This document shows positions 52,190 through 63,881 of a stretch of 64,000 nt of DNA, in pieces. The translations under genes were made by a program, and so were the position numbers. The stretch's first letter is position 1; the number at the start of each line of letters is the position of its first letter. This DNA comes from Stramonita haemastoma (taxonomy: Eukaryota > Mollusca > Gastropoda > Neogastropoda > Muricidae). Under the pieces are notes generated by a model. That model was not told where the DNA came from, did no database searches, and saw only the letters and a list, made by a program, of their open reading frames with translations. Location of the stretch: NCBI GenBank assembly GCA_030674155.1, contig CM060344.1, forward strand, positions 21,496,523-21,560,522, in the 5' to 3' direction.

Positions 52190-53170
52190 TGATGTTGTCT
52201 TGTTTGATGGTATGTCTTGTTTGGTGGTATGTCTTGTTTGGTGGTATGTCTTGTTTGGTGGTATGTCTTGTTTGATGGTATGTCTTGTTTGATGGTATGT
52301 CTTGTTTGATGGTTATGTCTTGTTTGTGGTATGTCTTGTTGGTGGATGCTATGGTCTTGTTTGATGTATGTCTTGTTATGGTAGTCTTGTTTGATGCTAT
52401 TCTTGTTTGTGGTATGTCTTGTTTGGTGTATGTCTTGTTTGGTGGTATGTCTTGTTTGGTGGTCTGTCTTGTTTGGTGGTCTGTCTTGTTTGATGCTATG
52501 TCTTGTTTGGTGGTATGTCTTGTTCGGTGGTATGTCTTGTTTGGTGGTATGTCTTGTTTGATGGTATGTCTTGTTTGATGGTATGTCTTGTTTGATGGTA
52601 TGTCTTGTTTGATGGTATGTCTTGTTTGATGGTATGTCTTGTTTGGTGGTATGTCTTGTTTGGTGGTATATCTTGTTTGATGGTATGTCTTGTTTGATGC
52701 TATGTCTTGTTTGATGCTGTCTTGTTTGATGGTATGTCTTGTTTGGTGGTCTGTCTTGTTTGGTGGTCTGTCTTGTTTGATGGTATGTCTTGTTTGGTGG
52801 TATGTCTTGTTTGATGCTATGTCTTGTTTGATGCTATGTCTTGTTTGATGCTGTCTTGTTTGGTGGTATGTCTTGTTTGATGGTCTGTCTTGTTTGGTGG
52901 TCTGTCTTGTTTGATGGTCTGTCTTGTTTGGTGGTCTGTATTGTTTGATGGTCTGTCTTGTTTGGTGGTCTGTATTGTTTGATGCTATGTCTTGTTTGGT
53001 GGTCTGTATTGTTTGATGGTCTGTCTTGTTTGGTGGTCTGTATTGTTTGATGCTATGTCTTGTTTGATGCTATGTCTTGTTTGGTGGTCTGTCTTGTTTG
53101 GTGGTCTGTATTGTTTGATGCTATGTATTGTTTGATGCTATGTCTTGTTTGGTGGGTTGTGTTGACGATT
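52190..53170. repeat. Satellite complex part 1: 17-bp units
   Basis: Tandem units of TGGTATGTCTTGTTTGG and variants (TGATGCTATG, TGGTCTG), nearly all 17 bp, with occasional 1-3 bp deletions that give 14-16 bp units. About 57 units fit the interval. Confidence 0.95.
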
Positions 53171-53269
53171 TTTGTCTTACTGGATGGTTGGTGTTGCTTG
53201 ACGGTTTGCCTCATTTTGACGGTTTATCTTAATTGATGGTTTATCTTGTCAAATTTTGATTTTTTGTCT

Positions 53270-55215
53270 TGGTGGAGGCATTTTTCTCGATGCTTTTGTC
53301 TTGATGCTTTTGTATTGATGGCTAAGTCTTGATGAAGTCTTGTCTTGATACTTTTGTCTTGATGCGTCTGTTTTGATGCTTTTGTCTTGATGAATGCTTT
53401 TGTCATAATACTTTTGTCTTGATGCTTTTGTCTTGATGCTTTCGTCTTGATGGATGCCTCTGTCTTGATGGATGCCTCTGTCTTGATGGATGCCTCTGTC
53501 TTGATGGATGCCTCTGTCTTGATGGATGCTTCTGTCTTGATGGATGCTTCTGTCTTGATGGATGCCTCTGTCTTGATGCTTCTGTCTTGATGGATGCTTC
53601 TGTCTTGACGGATGCTTTTGTCTTGATGGATGCTTCTGTCTTGATGCTTCTGTCTTGATGGATGCTTCTGTCTTGATGCTTTTGTCTTGACGGATGCTTC
53701 TGTCTTGATGCTTCTGTCTTGATGCTTCTGTCTTGATGGATGCTTCTGTCTTGATGCTTCTGTCTTGATGGATGCTTCTGTCTTGATGCTTTTGTCTTGA
53801 CGGATGCTTCTGTCTTGATGCTTCTGTCTTGATGCTTCTGTCTTGATGGATGCTTCTGTCTTGATGCTTTTGTCTTGATGGATGCTTCTGTCTTGATGCT
53901 TTTGTCTTGATGGATGCTTCTGTCTTGATGCTTCTGTCTTGATGGATGCTTCTGTCTTGATGCTTTTGTCTTGATGCTTCTGTCTTGATGCCTCTGTCTT
54001 GATGGATGCTTTTGTCTTGATGGATGCTTCTGTCTTGATGGATGCTTCTGTCTTGATGGATGCTTCTGTCTTGATGGATGCTTCTGTCTTGATGGATGCT
54101 TCTGTCTTGATGGATGCTTCTGTCTTGATGGATGCTTCTGTCTTGATGCTTCTGTCTTGATGGATGCTTTTGTCTTGATGCTTTTGTCTTGATGGATGCT
54201 TCTGTCTTGATGCTTCTGTCTTGATGGATGCTTCTGTCTTGATGGATGCTTCTGTCTTGATGGATGCTTTTGTCTTGATGCTTCTGTCTTGATGGATGCT
54301 TCTGTCTTGATGGATGCTTCTGTCTTGATGCTTCTGTCTTGATGGATGCTTCTGTCTTGATGCTTCTGTCTTGATGGATGCTTCTGTCTTGATGGATGCT
54401 TCTGTCTTGATGCTTCTGTCTTGATGGATGCTTCTGTCTTGATGGATGCTTCTGTCTTGATGCTTCTGTCTTGATGGATGCTTCTGTCTTGATGCTTCTG
54501 TCTTGATGGATGCTTCTGTCTTGATGCTTCTGTCTTGATGCTTCTGTCTTGATGCTTTTGTCTTGATGGATGCTTCTGTCTTGATGCTTCTGTCTTGATG
54601 GATGCTTTTGTCTTGATGGATGCTTCTGTCTTGATGCTTTTGTCTTGATGCTTCTGTCTTGATGCTTCTGTCTTGATGCTTCTGTCTTGATGCTTCTGTC
54701 TTGATGCTTTTGTCTTGATGCTTCTGTCTTGATGCTTCTGTCTTGATGCTTCTGTCTTGATGGATGCTTTTGTCTTGATGGATGCTTCTGTCTTGATGGA
54801 TGCTTCTGTCTTGATGGATGCTTCTGTCTTGATGGATGCTTTTGTCTTGATGGATGCTTCTGTCTTGATGCTTTTGTCTTGATGCTTCTGTCTTGATGCT
54901 TCTGTCTTGATGCTTCTGTCTTGATGCTTCTGTCTTGATGGATGCTTTTGTCTTGATGGATGCTTCTGTCTTGATGGATGCTTCTGTCTTTGATGGATGC
55001 TTCTGTCTTGATGGATGCTTCTGTCTTGATGGATGCTTTTGTCTTGATGGATGCTTCTGTCTTGATGGATGCTTTTGTCTTGATGGATGCTTCTGTCTTG
55101 ATGGATGCTTCTGTCTTGATGGATGCTTCTGTCTTGATGCTTCTGTCTTGATGGATGCTTCTGTCTTGATGCTTCTGTCTTGATGGATGCTTCTGTCTTG
55201 ATGCTTCTGTCTTTT
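53270..55215. repeat. Satellite complex part 2: mixed 14/18-bp units
   Basis: Two unit types alternate irregularly: GATGCTTCTGTCTT (14 bp) and GATGGATGCTTCTGTCTT (18 bp), which differ by one GATG. A C/T variant (CTTCTG versus CTTTTG) adds a second layer. On the minus strand 621 codons stay open (53403-55268). The 18-mer preserves the frame and the 14-mer shifts it, so the hexapeptides IKTEAS, RQKHPS and QDRSIH take turns. Because every phase is stop-free, the open frame is not evidence of a protein. Confidence 0.96.
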
Positions 55216-55217
55216 AC

Positions 55218-56870
55218 TTGATGATTTGTCTTGCTTTCAGGTTCATCTTGCTTTCGATTCTGGTTCATCTTGCTTTCAGGTTCATCTTGCTGTCTGGTTT
55301 ATCTTGCTTCATGGTTCTTGTTTGCCGATTCGTCTTGTTTGCTGATTTGTCTTGCGATCTGGTTTGTCATGCATTGTGGTTTGTCATGCATTGTGGTTTG
55401 TCATGCATTGTGGTTTGTCATGCATTGTGGTTTGTCATGCATTGTGGTTTGTCATGCATTGTGGTTTGTCATGCATTGTGGTTTGTCATGAATTGTGGTT
55501 TGTCTGATTGTGGTTGTCTGCTTGGTTTGTCATGCCTTGTGGTCTGTCTTGCTTTGTGGTTTGTCATGCTTAATGGTTTTATTTGGTGGTTTGTCATGCT
55601 TTATGGTTTTATTTGGTGGTTTGTCATGTTTAATGGTTTGTCTTATTTGGTGGTTTGTCATGCTTAATGGTTTGTCTTATTTGGTGGTTTGTCATGCTTT
55701 ATGGTTTTATTTGATGATTTGTCATGCTTAATGGTTTGTCTTATTTGGTGATTTGTCATGCTTAATGGTTTGTCTTATTTGGTGGTTTGTCATGCTTAAT
55801 GGTTTGTCTTATTTGGTGGTTTGTCATGCTTAATGGTTTGTCTTATTTGGTGGTTTGTCATGCTTAATGGTTTGTCTTATTTGGTGGTTTGTCATGCTTA
55901 ATGGTTTGTCTTATTTGGTGATTTGTCATGCTTAATGGTTTGTCTTATTTGGTGGTTTGTCATGCTTAATGGTTTGTCTTATTTGGTGGTTTGTCATGCT
56001 TAATGGTTTGTGTTATTTGATGGTTTGTCATGCTTAATGGTTTGTCTTATTTGATGGTTTGTCATGCTTAATGGTTTGTGTTATTTGATGGTTTGTCATG
56101 CTTAATGGTTTGTCTTATTTGGTGGTTTGTCATGCTTAATGGTTTGTCTTATTTGGTGGTTTGTCATGCTTAATGGTTTGTCTTATTGGAGAGTTTGTCA
56201 TGCTTAATGGTTTGTCTTATTGGAGAGTTTGTCATGCTTCATGCTTTGTCTATTGGAGGGTTTGTCATGGTTAATGGTTTGTGTTATTTGATGGTTTGTC
56301 ATGCTTAATGGTTTGTGTTATTTGATGGTTTGTCATGCTTAATGGTTTGTGTTATTTGATGGTTTGTCATGCTTAATGGTTTGTGTTATTTGGCGATTTG
56401 TCATGCTTAATGGTTTGTGTTATTTGGTGATTTGTCATGCTTAATGGTTTGTGTTATTTGATGGTTTGTCATGCTTAATGGTTTGTGTTATTTGATGGTT
56501 TGTCATGCTTAATGGTTTGTGTTATTTGGTGATTTGTCATGCTTAATGGTTTGTGTTATTTGGTGATTTGTCATGCTTAATGGTTTGTGTTATTGATGGT
56601 TTGTCATGCTTAATGGTTTGTGTTATTTGATGGTTTGTCATGCTTAATGGTTTGTGTTATTTGGCGATTTGTCATGCTTAATGGTTTGTGTTATTTGGTG
56701 ATTTGTCATGCTTAATGGTTTGTGTTATTTGATGGTTTGTCATGCTTAATGGTTTGTCTTATTTGGTGATTTGTCATGCTTAATGGTTTGTCTTATTTGG
56801 TGATTTGTCATGCTTAATGGTTTGTCACGCTTGAGGGTTTGTCTTGCTTCATGATTTGTCTTGTTTGATG
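55218..56870. repeat. Satellite complex part 3: 17-bp monomers and 34-bp dimers
   Basis: About eight TGGTTTGTCATGCATTG units (55370-55500) are followed by a long dimeric array of TGGTTTGTCATGCTTAA plus TGGTTTGTCTTATTTGG, a clean 34-bp period (for example CATGCTTAAT at 55757 and 55791). From about 56000 the second half-unit is mostly TGTTATTTGATG instead of TCTTATTTGGTG, so two dimer subfamilies are juxtaposed. Confidence 0.96.
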
Positions 56871-56879
56871 GTTTGTCGC

Positions 56880-57420
56880 TGCGTGTTTTGGGTCGTCTCG
56901 CTTGATGGCTTGTTTTGCTGATTTATTTACCTTGTTCGTGGGATGACTTGTTATGCTTGTTGGATTGTGTTCCTTGATGGCTTGTTTTGCTGATTTATTT
57001 ACCTTGTTCGTGGGATGACTTGTTATGCTTGTTGGATTGTGTTCCTTGATGGCTTGTTTTGCTGATTTATTTACCTTGTTCGTGGGATGACTTGTTATGC
57101 TTGCTGGATTGTGTTCCTTGATGGTTTGTTTTGCGGGTTTATTTCTTGTCTCGCTTGATGGTTTGTTTTGCTGGTCTGTTTATTGTCTAGCTTGATAGTT
57201 GTTTTGCTGGTTTGTTTATTGTCTCGCTTGATGGTTTGTTTTGCTGGTTTGTTCATTGTCTCGCTAGACAGTTTGTTTTGCTGGTTTGTTCATTGTCTCG
57301 CTAGACAGTTTGTTTTGTTAGAGTGTTTACCTTATTTGTGGGGTGGTTTGTTATGCCTCTTTTCACTGTCTTGTATCACGGTTTGTTACATTTGCTGGCT
57401 TGTCTCGTTTGCTGCGTGAC
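56880..57420. repeat. Satellite complex part 4: 72-bp units and eroded edge
   Basis: TGATTTATTTACCTTGTTCG starts at 56919, 56991 and 57063, an exact 72-bp period. Looser units with TTGTTTTGCTGGTTTGTT follow to about 57310, with decay towards 57420. The shared TTGTTTTG and CTTGATGG words link it to the shorter units on its left. Confidence 0.93.
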
Positions 57421-58080
57421 AGATGAGTTACCTATATCTGGTTTCTCTTGCTTGTCTTGCATGACAGGTTGGATGGTTTACCTTGGAACCTAGCTTGTTC
57501 TGCTTGAAAAACATCAATCCCCCTCCCCCCAAAAAAAATTGAACTACAAAATAAATTAGAACATACTAGGCCTTATTATACAGCATCATCAGTCAAAGAG
57601 ACTGTAAAACTACATGATGCGACTTGTTAAGGAGGCTGGTTAAAAACAACAGCAGAGCAACTTATCCAGACATGACGAAAAACACTTGCCAAAAGTAAAC
57701 AAACAAAACTAATAAAAGATTTTTGGCGCAAATAAAGACAAGTTTACCACCTTCGCAAAAAAAAAAAAAACACAAACAAACCCCAAACCCACCAAACCAT
57801 TAGGGTATTAAAAATAACACCAGATCGTTATATTTTCAACAGCACATGTCTGTCTAGAAAGGTACTTACTTTAAGGACTAAGAGATGTCCGCTAAGAGAT
57901 CCTGCATGCCATTTTGAGTGATCTGTAAGGACGTGGATACACTATGCAGTCAGAAAACATGGGTGCAGCAAGAGATGTGATGACCAGGCATTGTGTCTCC
58001 ACATGATGCTGGAAGCAGTTTCTTTCATCCACATACTACCTATGTTCGAAATCCTTGGGTTCTGGAGGAAAAAACACTTT
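57421..58080. other. Unassigned noncoding sequence
   Basis: A-rich with AAACAAAC-type words. No exon recognised. Confidence 0.4.
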
Positions 58081-58084
58081 ATGG

Positions 58085-58335
58085 ATCGGCGATCTAGAGG
58101 CAATGTATTCATCGACAAAAAATCTATAAAATAAAAAGAAGCGAAGTCATGGGTTCGATTCCTGTTTGAGCCCAAACTTTTGTTCCTCATTCCACAAGAC
58201 CGTGAATCGAGTTCAGGATTCTAGTCATTTGGAGAAGACGAAAAACTGAGGTCCCGTGTGCAGCATACATTTAGTGCACGTTAAAGAACATATGACAACA
58301 AGAATGTTGTTCAAAAGTCTGTGGAGAAACGTTAT
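58085..58335 (+). repeat. SINE-like family 3 copy
   Basis: A B-box-like GGGTTCGATTCC near 58151 is followed by GTTTGAGCCC, GACGAAAAACTGAGGTCCCG, TGTGCAGCATACATTTAGTG, CACGTTAAAGAACATATGAC and a GTCTGTGGAGAAA end. This is the same order as 46680-47085 on the other strand. Confidence 0.8.
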
Positions 58336-58354
58336 TGACATGGGAGAAACCTAG

Positions 58355-58710
<356 letters not shown>

Positions 58711-58719
58711 ATGGGAAAT

Positions 58720-59065
58720 ACTATAGCCTTGTGGTTATTAAAGTGCTGTGCTCGTAATCTGAGGGCCCGGTTTTGAGCCACCTCCGAAACTCCTGTTCAA
58801 GGGGATTTCCCCCCTTGTGTTAACACCACTGCCGACTCCACATCCCCGCAGGTCCTTTAGATGAGACTGTAAACGGAGGTCCCGAGTACGAACGCATGCA
58901 GAACATCTTGTGCACGTATTAAAACCCCTTTTGAAAAAGTATGCCATCTTGCGCCGGTGGGAACGGATGACAATTTACAAAACCGCAAGTACACAGGGAC
59001 TGGATGTAAAACAAATCAACTCACAAACCATACAGGTGCTTATTCTATTACCCTGGAAGTAAAAC
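58720..59065 (+). repeat. SINE-like family 1, fullest copy
   Basis: The head TATAGCCTTGTGGTTATTAA fits an A box, and GGCCCGGTTTTGAGCCAC holds a degenerate B box about 45 bp later, as in a tRNA-derived SINE. The body has CCACTGCCGACTCC, GATGAGACTGTAAACGGAGG, ACGAACGCATGCAGAACATC and CGCCGGTGGGAAC. The tail region has GGGACTGGATGTAAA and GTGCTTATTC. It orients all other family 1 copies in the window. Confidence 0.85.
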
Positions 59066-60235
59066 TAAGTCAAAGGAATGGCAAAAACAACTACACAGGC
59101 ACTCAAGATCTAACGGGTCTAAGAGCTGCTCTTGTGGTGACACGCTCTCCCCAGGACGAGCAGCCCGAATCTTTTGTAGAGAAATCTGATGTGGCTGCTA
59201 CTGGCATACAAAAGATAAATATTGCAACACAAGCATTTGGGAGGTGGGTTGGTCTTCCAGAAGAACAATTTGACAACACATGTTGCTATGTATATCACAG
59301 CAACAAACTTCAGCCATTTTTGTTTTCATAAAATAGGCAACACCTTGTCAAAAAGATATTCATCGGCATCAAAACAAGTACCTGCAATATTCATAATACA
59401 CGGTAATATACACAAATTCTTGACAAGTTTGCCATTCACACAATTAAAATATGAAGAAGATACAAAACCAACAACATGAAAGCCGCGTTGCTTTCCTTCT
59501 CAGGAAAAAAGAACCCCAACTACTGACATCATCCAGTATTTGGATCGATACGTTTTAATGCATGTTTGTTTGTTTGTTGGGGGGGGGGGGGTATGTCTTC
59601 GTTACGTATCCTCCTTTAGTTCCCGTCATTGCATTACGTTTTCTCTGTTTTTCTTCTTAGGGTAAACGCGGTGTAAGTTTTGGCCTTGTCGCTTCTCTCA
59701 TTACCCATTCGTTACTGTTGTGTAAGAATTCTTGTGAATAAGCATCTTCTTTAAAACCAAACTGTGTTCACATTTATACACAAACTTTTTTTTTTTCCTT
59801 TTTCATAACATGGACAATAAACAACAGCGAGTCGATAAAATGTAATAATTAGCTCAGGCAATATTAATCATAATGGCAGCATGCAAAAAATGTAACATGA
59901 CATAACTCAACTAGCAACTACAACCTACATTAATTTATGATGAAAACCCAAAAAAAACGGTAACCACGAAAGCAGCCGTTTGAAGCAGGCTACCCGCCAC
60001 TTTTACTGACCACCATTTTCATTGATTTGATGTTGAAGTTGACGCACTATACGAAGCAGTGTGGTGGTGTCGGAGAGAGAAGAGGGGGTGGAAAGGGGCG
60101 GGAGGGGTGGGGAGGGGAGGGGGAAGAGTATTTCCAGTGTTTGAGATTTCAGGAATATTCGGGTTAGTGACTTATACGGTTCAGTATCAACAACCCTTAC
60201 TTCCTGTCATGTCAATCAGCTTTTTTTGTTGTTGA
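59066..60235. other. Unassigned noncoding sequence
   Basis: An open frame runs about 58957-59331 but begins inside the SINE-like element and has no recognised domain. A G-run lies at 59579-59590, and a G-rich tract at 60070-60125 (GGGGAGGGGAGGGGG) could form a quadruplex. Confidence 0.4.
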
Positions 60236-60237
60236 AA

Positions 60238-60370
60238 ATATAAAAACTGACAGAAGAAAAGAAAGAAAGAGGATAGATAAACATAAAGACAAAAAGAAAA
60301 AAAAAGAGAAAAGCACAGAAAGAAAAAAAAGAAAAAGAGAAAGGAGAAAGGAACGGAAAAACAAAACAGA
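60238..60370. repeat. Polypurine GAAA-rich tract
   Basis: About 130 bp of A and G with few pyrimidines (AGAAAGAAAG, AAAAAGAGAAAAG). Triplex potential by composition only. Confidence 0.85.
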
Positions 60371-60664
60371 AAAAAATCACTTTTTGTCTCTATGACATAC
60401 AAACAACAGGTCACACCAAAACAGGAAGAAGAGCTACATTATCTTATAGATTGAAAAATGAAATTACAGATAGAGCAAACACTGACTGAAAGAAGACACA
60501 CAGAAAAATACAATTTTATTTTTTTGTTTCCGTGAAATATATGCTGTTGAAATTTACGAAAATAAATAACAACCCCGGCCCCTCAAAACAAACAACAATT
60601 ATTTATGGCACACCCAAAGAAGCAGGCGCAGGTTTGAAAAAAAAAAATTTGCATGAGAAGAATC

Positions 60665-61135
60665 AATGTAGACAAAACCACACATAGACAAACCCCCATA
60701 TTATAGACAAACCACACATGCAAAACTATGTATAGACAAAACCACACACAACAAACACCAATTATAGACAAAACACACACAGACAAACCCCCATAATTAT
60801 AGACAAAACCACACACAGACAAACCCCCATAATTATAGACAAAACACACACAGACAAACCCCCATAATTATAGACAAACCAACACTGGCAAACCCATAAT
60901 TATAGACAAAACCACACACAGACAAACCCCCATAATTATAGACAAAACCACACACAGACAAACCCCCATAATTATAGACAAAACACCACAGACAACCCAT
61001 AATATAGACAAACACACACAGACAAACCCCCATAATTATAGACAAAACCACACACTGGCAAAACTATGTATAGACAAACACACACAACAACAACATCACA
61101 CATAGACAAACACACATGGATAAAATCACACATAT
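60665..61135. repeat. 36-bp minisatellite, left part
   Basis: Unit ACAAACCCCCATAATTATAG followed by ACAAAACCACACACAG, about 36 bp and about twelve imperfect copies. It resumes at 61440 on the far side of a SINE-like insertion. Confidence 0.93.
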
Positions 61136-61456
61136 TTATTTATTTATTTTATTCTTTTATATCGAGGATAACAGAAAAGCAATCATGTGCTTTTTTTCCA
61201 TCCGGTCCCCGTGTGTATGCAGTTTTGTCAATATTGTCATCTGTTCCCACCGGCACACGATGGCCTACTCTTACGAAAAGCGGAACAGGATTTAACGTGT
61301 GCGCAGGATGTTCTGCGTGCGTTCGCACACGGGGCCTCGGTTTAAAGTCTCATCCGAAGGACTTTTGGGGAGAGTGGAGTCAGCACTGATGTTAACTCCA
61401 GGAAGAAATTTCCTCGACCGGACTCGAACCCGGGTCTTCAAATTGCCAGCACATAG
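61136..61456 (-). repeat. SINE-like family 1 inserted in the minisatellite
   Basis: The tail is at the left (TTTATTTATTTTATTCTTTT, then TATCGAGGATAA). The body runs through ACCGGCACACGATGGCC and GGGGCCTCGG to a head-side B box seen as GGACTCGAACCCGGG (reverse complement CCCGGGTTCGAGTCC) near 61420. The A-box end is missing or diverged. ATAGACAAA-type units flank it on both sides. Confidence 0.88.
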
Positions 61457-61625
61457 ACAAAACCACCACACATGGATAAAACCACACATAACCAAAAAAA
61501 CAAACCACCACACACATAGATAAAGCCTAACAAAAGACAAACAAACAAAAAAAAACCCACACACAGACAAAAAACCCCACACAATTAACAAAACGACACA
61601 TAGACAAAAAAAACCCACATAGACC
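61440..61625. repeat. 36-bp minisatellite, right part, degenerate
   Basis: ACATAGACAAAACCACC, ATGGATAAAACCACACATA and ACAGACAAAAAACCCCAC words continue the array at 60665-61135 in a more decayed form. Confidence 0.75.
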
Positions 61626-61634
61626 TCCCCCCCC

Positions 61635-61636
<2 letters not shown>

Positions 61637-61712
<76 letters not shown>
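61637..61712. repeat. (CA)n microsatellite
   Basis: About 37 CA units after a short C-run. It probably grew from a CA-rich minisatellite unit. Confidence 0.97.
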
Positions 61713-61713
<1 letters not shown>

Positions 61714-62329
61714 CACAAACAACAACAAAAAAACCCCACGCACACAGACAGACAAAGGCCATGTAGGCTAGATACATTTTCAGCAGAAATAGGAAGAAGT
61801 CCTTCCAGTACAAGGGAAACAAAAAAAACATATATATATATATCAGTTTTATAAATGGCAAATCTATGGGATCTCGCAATTAGACACGAACGAAAGTATC
61901 CTGATAGCAAGTCACACTTTACGGACCGGCAAAAAGCGACGTGCCTTGACCCACGAAGTATAAAACCACACAAAAAAATTATCTTATATACGTCTGCCCG
62001 AGCCGTTGTGTGAAAACTGATGCCGACATACTTCAAACACACCAGTCTCCATACATTCAAAACAGCAGAAAAAGAAAAAGAAAAAAAAAACTAATTCGCT
62101 TACATAGTTATGACTAAAAGAATCATGGGGTAAATTATTATGCGTGCTCGCGTGTGAAATTTTAAAAAAAATCCCCCAAACAAACCCCAAAACAATCTAT
62201 TTTACGTTTATCGTAAATAATAAGGTACAATACCAGTCCAAAAAAAAAATTCAGTTGCTCAGGAATACTTTTCTGCGTTTAAGACCAGCGCATATGATAA
62301 TACTAATAAAAATGATGATAAAGGTAATG
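61713..62329. other. Unassigned noncoding sequence
   Basis: A-rich, with no recognisable exon. Confidence 0.4.
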
Positions 62330-62478
<149 letters not shown>

Positions 62479-62817
62479 GGATAGAAAGACAATTCCAACA
62501 GGCAGTATTATAATACTATCAATTATAAAACGAATACAAAATTTCTTTTTTTGTTGTTTTTGTTTTTATAAACCCACACACACACACAAAAAAACAGACA
62601 ACGCTGCTCTAGATCAACTGTTGTTTCAAAGCCCAGGCTTAGGTAAAAAATAAAGCAGGAAACAAACATGCAACAAAATGATCCATTTTATGAATTAATT
62701 TATGGCTACTAAAAGCAGCATTGTAATAACACACAGAAAATATCTCATGACATTGTTTGTACTGGATACCACAGTTCACTGGCTACACGTTTATCAGTCA
62801 GTGCCAATAAGTATTAG

Positions 62818-62845
62818 ACGACAGACAGACAGACAGACAGACAGC

Positions 62846-62889
<44 letters not shown>

Positions 62890-62997
62890 AGAGACAGAGA
62901 CAGAGAGAGAGAGACAGACAGAGACAGAGAGACAGACAGAGAGACAGAGAGAGAGACAGAGAGAGAGAGACAGAGAGAGAGAGACAGAGAGAGAAAG
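62818..62997. repeat. (GACA)n-(GA)n-GACAGAGA tract
   Basis: Six GACA units, GA, then a longer GACAGAGA mix. Confidence 0.97.
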
Positions 62998-63072
62998 GGG
63001 CGGGAGTAAACTGTATGTCATTACAGTATCTTATAAAACCCTTCTAGGTGACCTTGGTCTTCCAGACCATTA

Positions 63073-63110
63073 CCCCCCCCCCCCCCCCGCACACACACAC
63101 ACACACACCT
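63073..63110. repeat. Poly-C then (CA)n
   Basis: A C run of about 16 followed by a short CA run. Confidence 0.95.
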
Positions 63111-63281
63111 TTCTTCCTGCACCCCCCCCTTTTTTTAAATCTCCAAACTTCATTGACTCTTTCCGCATATCTAAGGTGGGAGGGAGGGGGGGGAGGGAGA
63201 AAATCAATCCATCATTGACAGGCTGAAAATTAATTCTATCCCACTCAACAAACAGTAGGTGGACATTTTCATCAAAACGAA

Positions 63282-63310
63282 TTCTTTAAAAAAAAAAAAA
63301 AAAAAAAAAG
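63282..63310. repeat. Poly-A run
   Basis: A run of about 25 or more A. Confidence 0.95.
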
Positions 63311-63629
63311 ACATTCCTTTCCCTCCTCCCGTAGATATTCCCTTTCCCTCCCAATTCCTGACCATCGTGTTTATTTGAGTTTCTTTTTAACGATTTGTTT
63401 TCGAATTGTTTTGCAGCAAGAGACAACCCCCCCCAAAAAAAAAAGGATGCAGAGTTTGTGTAATGGAGCCAGTTTTGCAGCACATGTGAATTAGACGTGT
63501 TTTTGGCGATTAGAAAAAAAAAAACACACCAGAAAGAAACGCTCCTTCCCCCTCCCCCTTTGAAAAAAAGGATCAAAATTAAACCCAGGAACACTGGTGC
63601 GTTCAGATATCATCCGCGAAGACGGAATG

Positions 63630-63740
63630 CGGCTGCTTTCATGGTGGATAAAAACGGTCGCATATCGCATACGCAAAAAAGTCTCACCATTGATGAACCT
63701 TGCAGCGGTAGCTTAGAAACACAAAAAAGTGCGAATTTTT
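63630..63740. repeat. Short dispersed motif shared with 30780-30865
   Basis: AATGCGGCTGCTTTC, GGTGGATAAAAACGGTCGCA, TCTCACCATTGATGAACC and GCAGCGGTAGC. It probably derives from the same dispersed short element as 30780-30865. Confidence 0.55.
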
Positions 63741-63831
63741 TTTTTTTTTTAAATGGCTGGCTGGCATATAATGTGATACAAACTGTACACTTCTGACCTA
63801 CTGAGTAGTCTCCAATCAGGATGAGTTTTCA

Positions 63832-63880
<49 letters not shown>
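63832..63880. repeat. (CAT)n microsatellite
   Basis: About 16 CAT triplets with a final ACC change. Confidence 0.98.

Positions 63881-63881
<1 letters not shown>

Noticed and set aside
59108..59331. Open frame after the SINE-like element
   Set aside because: Its upstream half lies inside the repeat and the remainder has no known motif.
63240..63790. A third copy of the large duplication at the window's end
   Set aside because: The match to 30780-30865 covers only about 90 bp, and its word order resembles a dispersed short repeat. The rest of 63.2-63.8 kb aligns poorly by eye.
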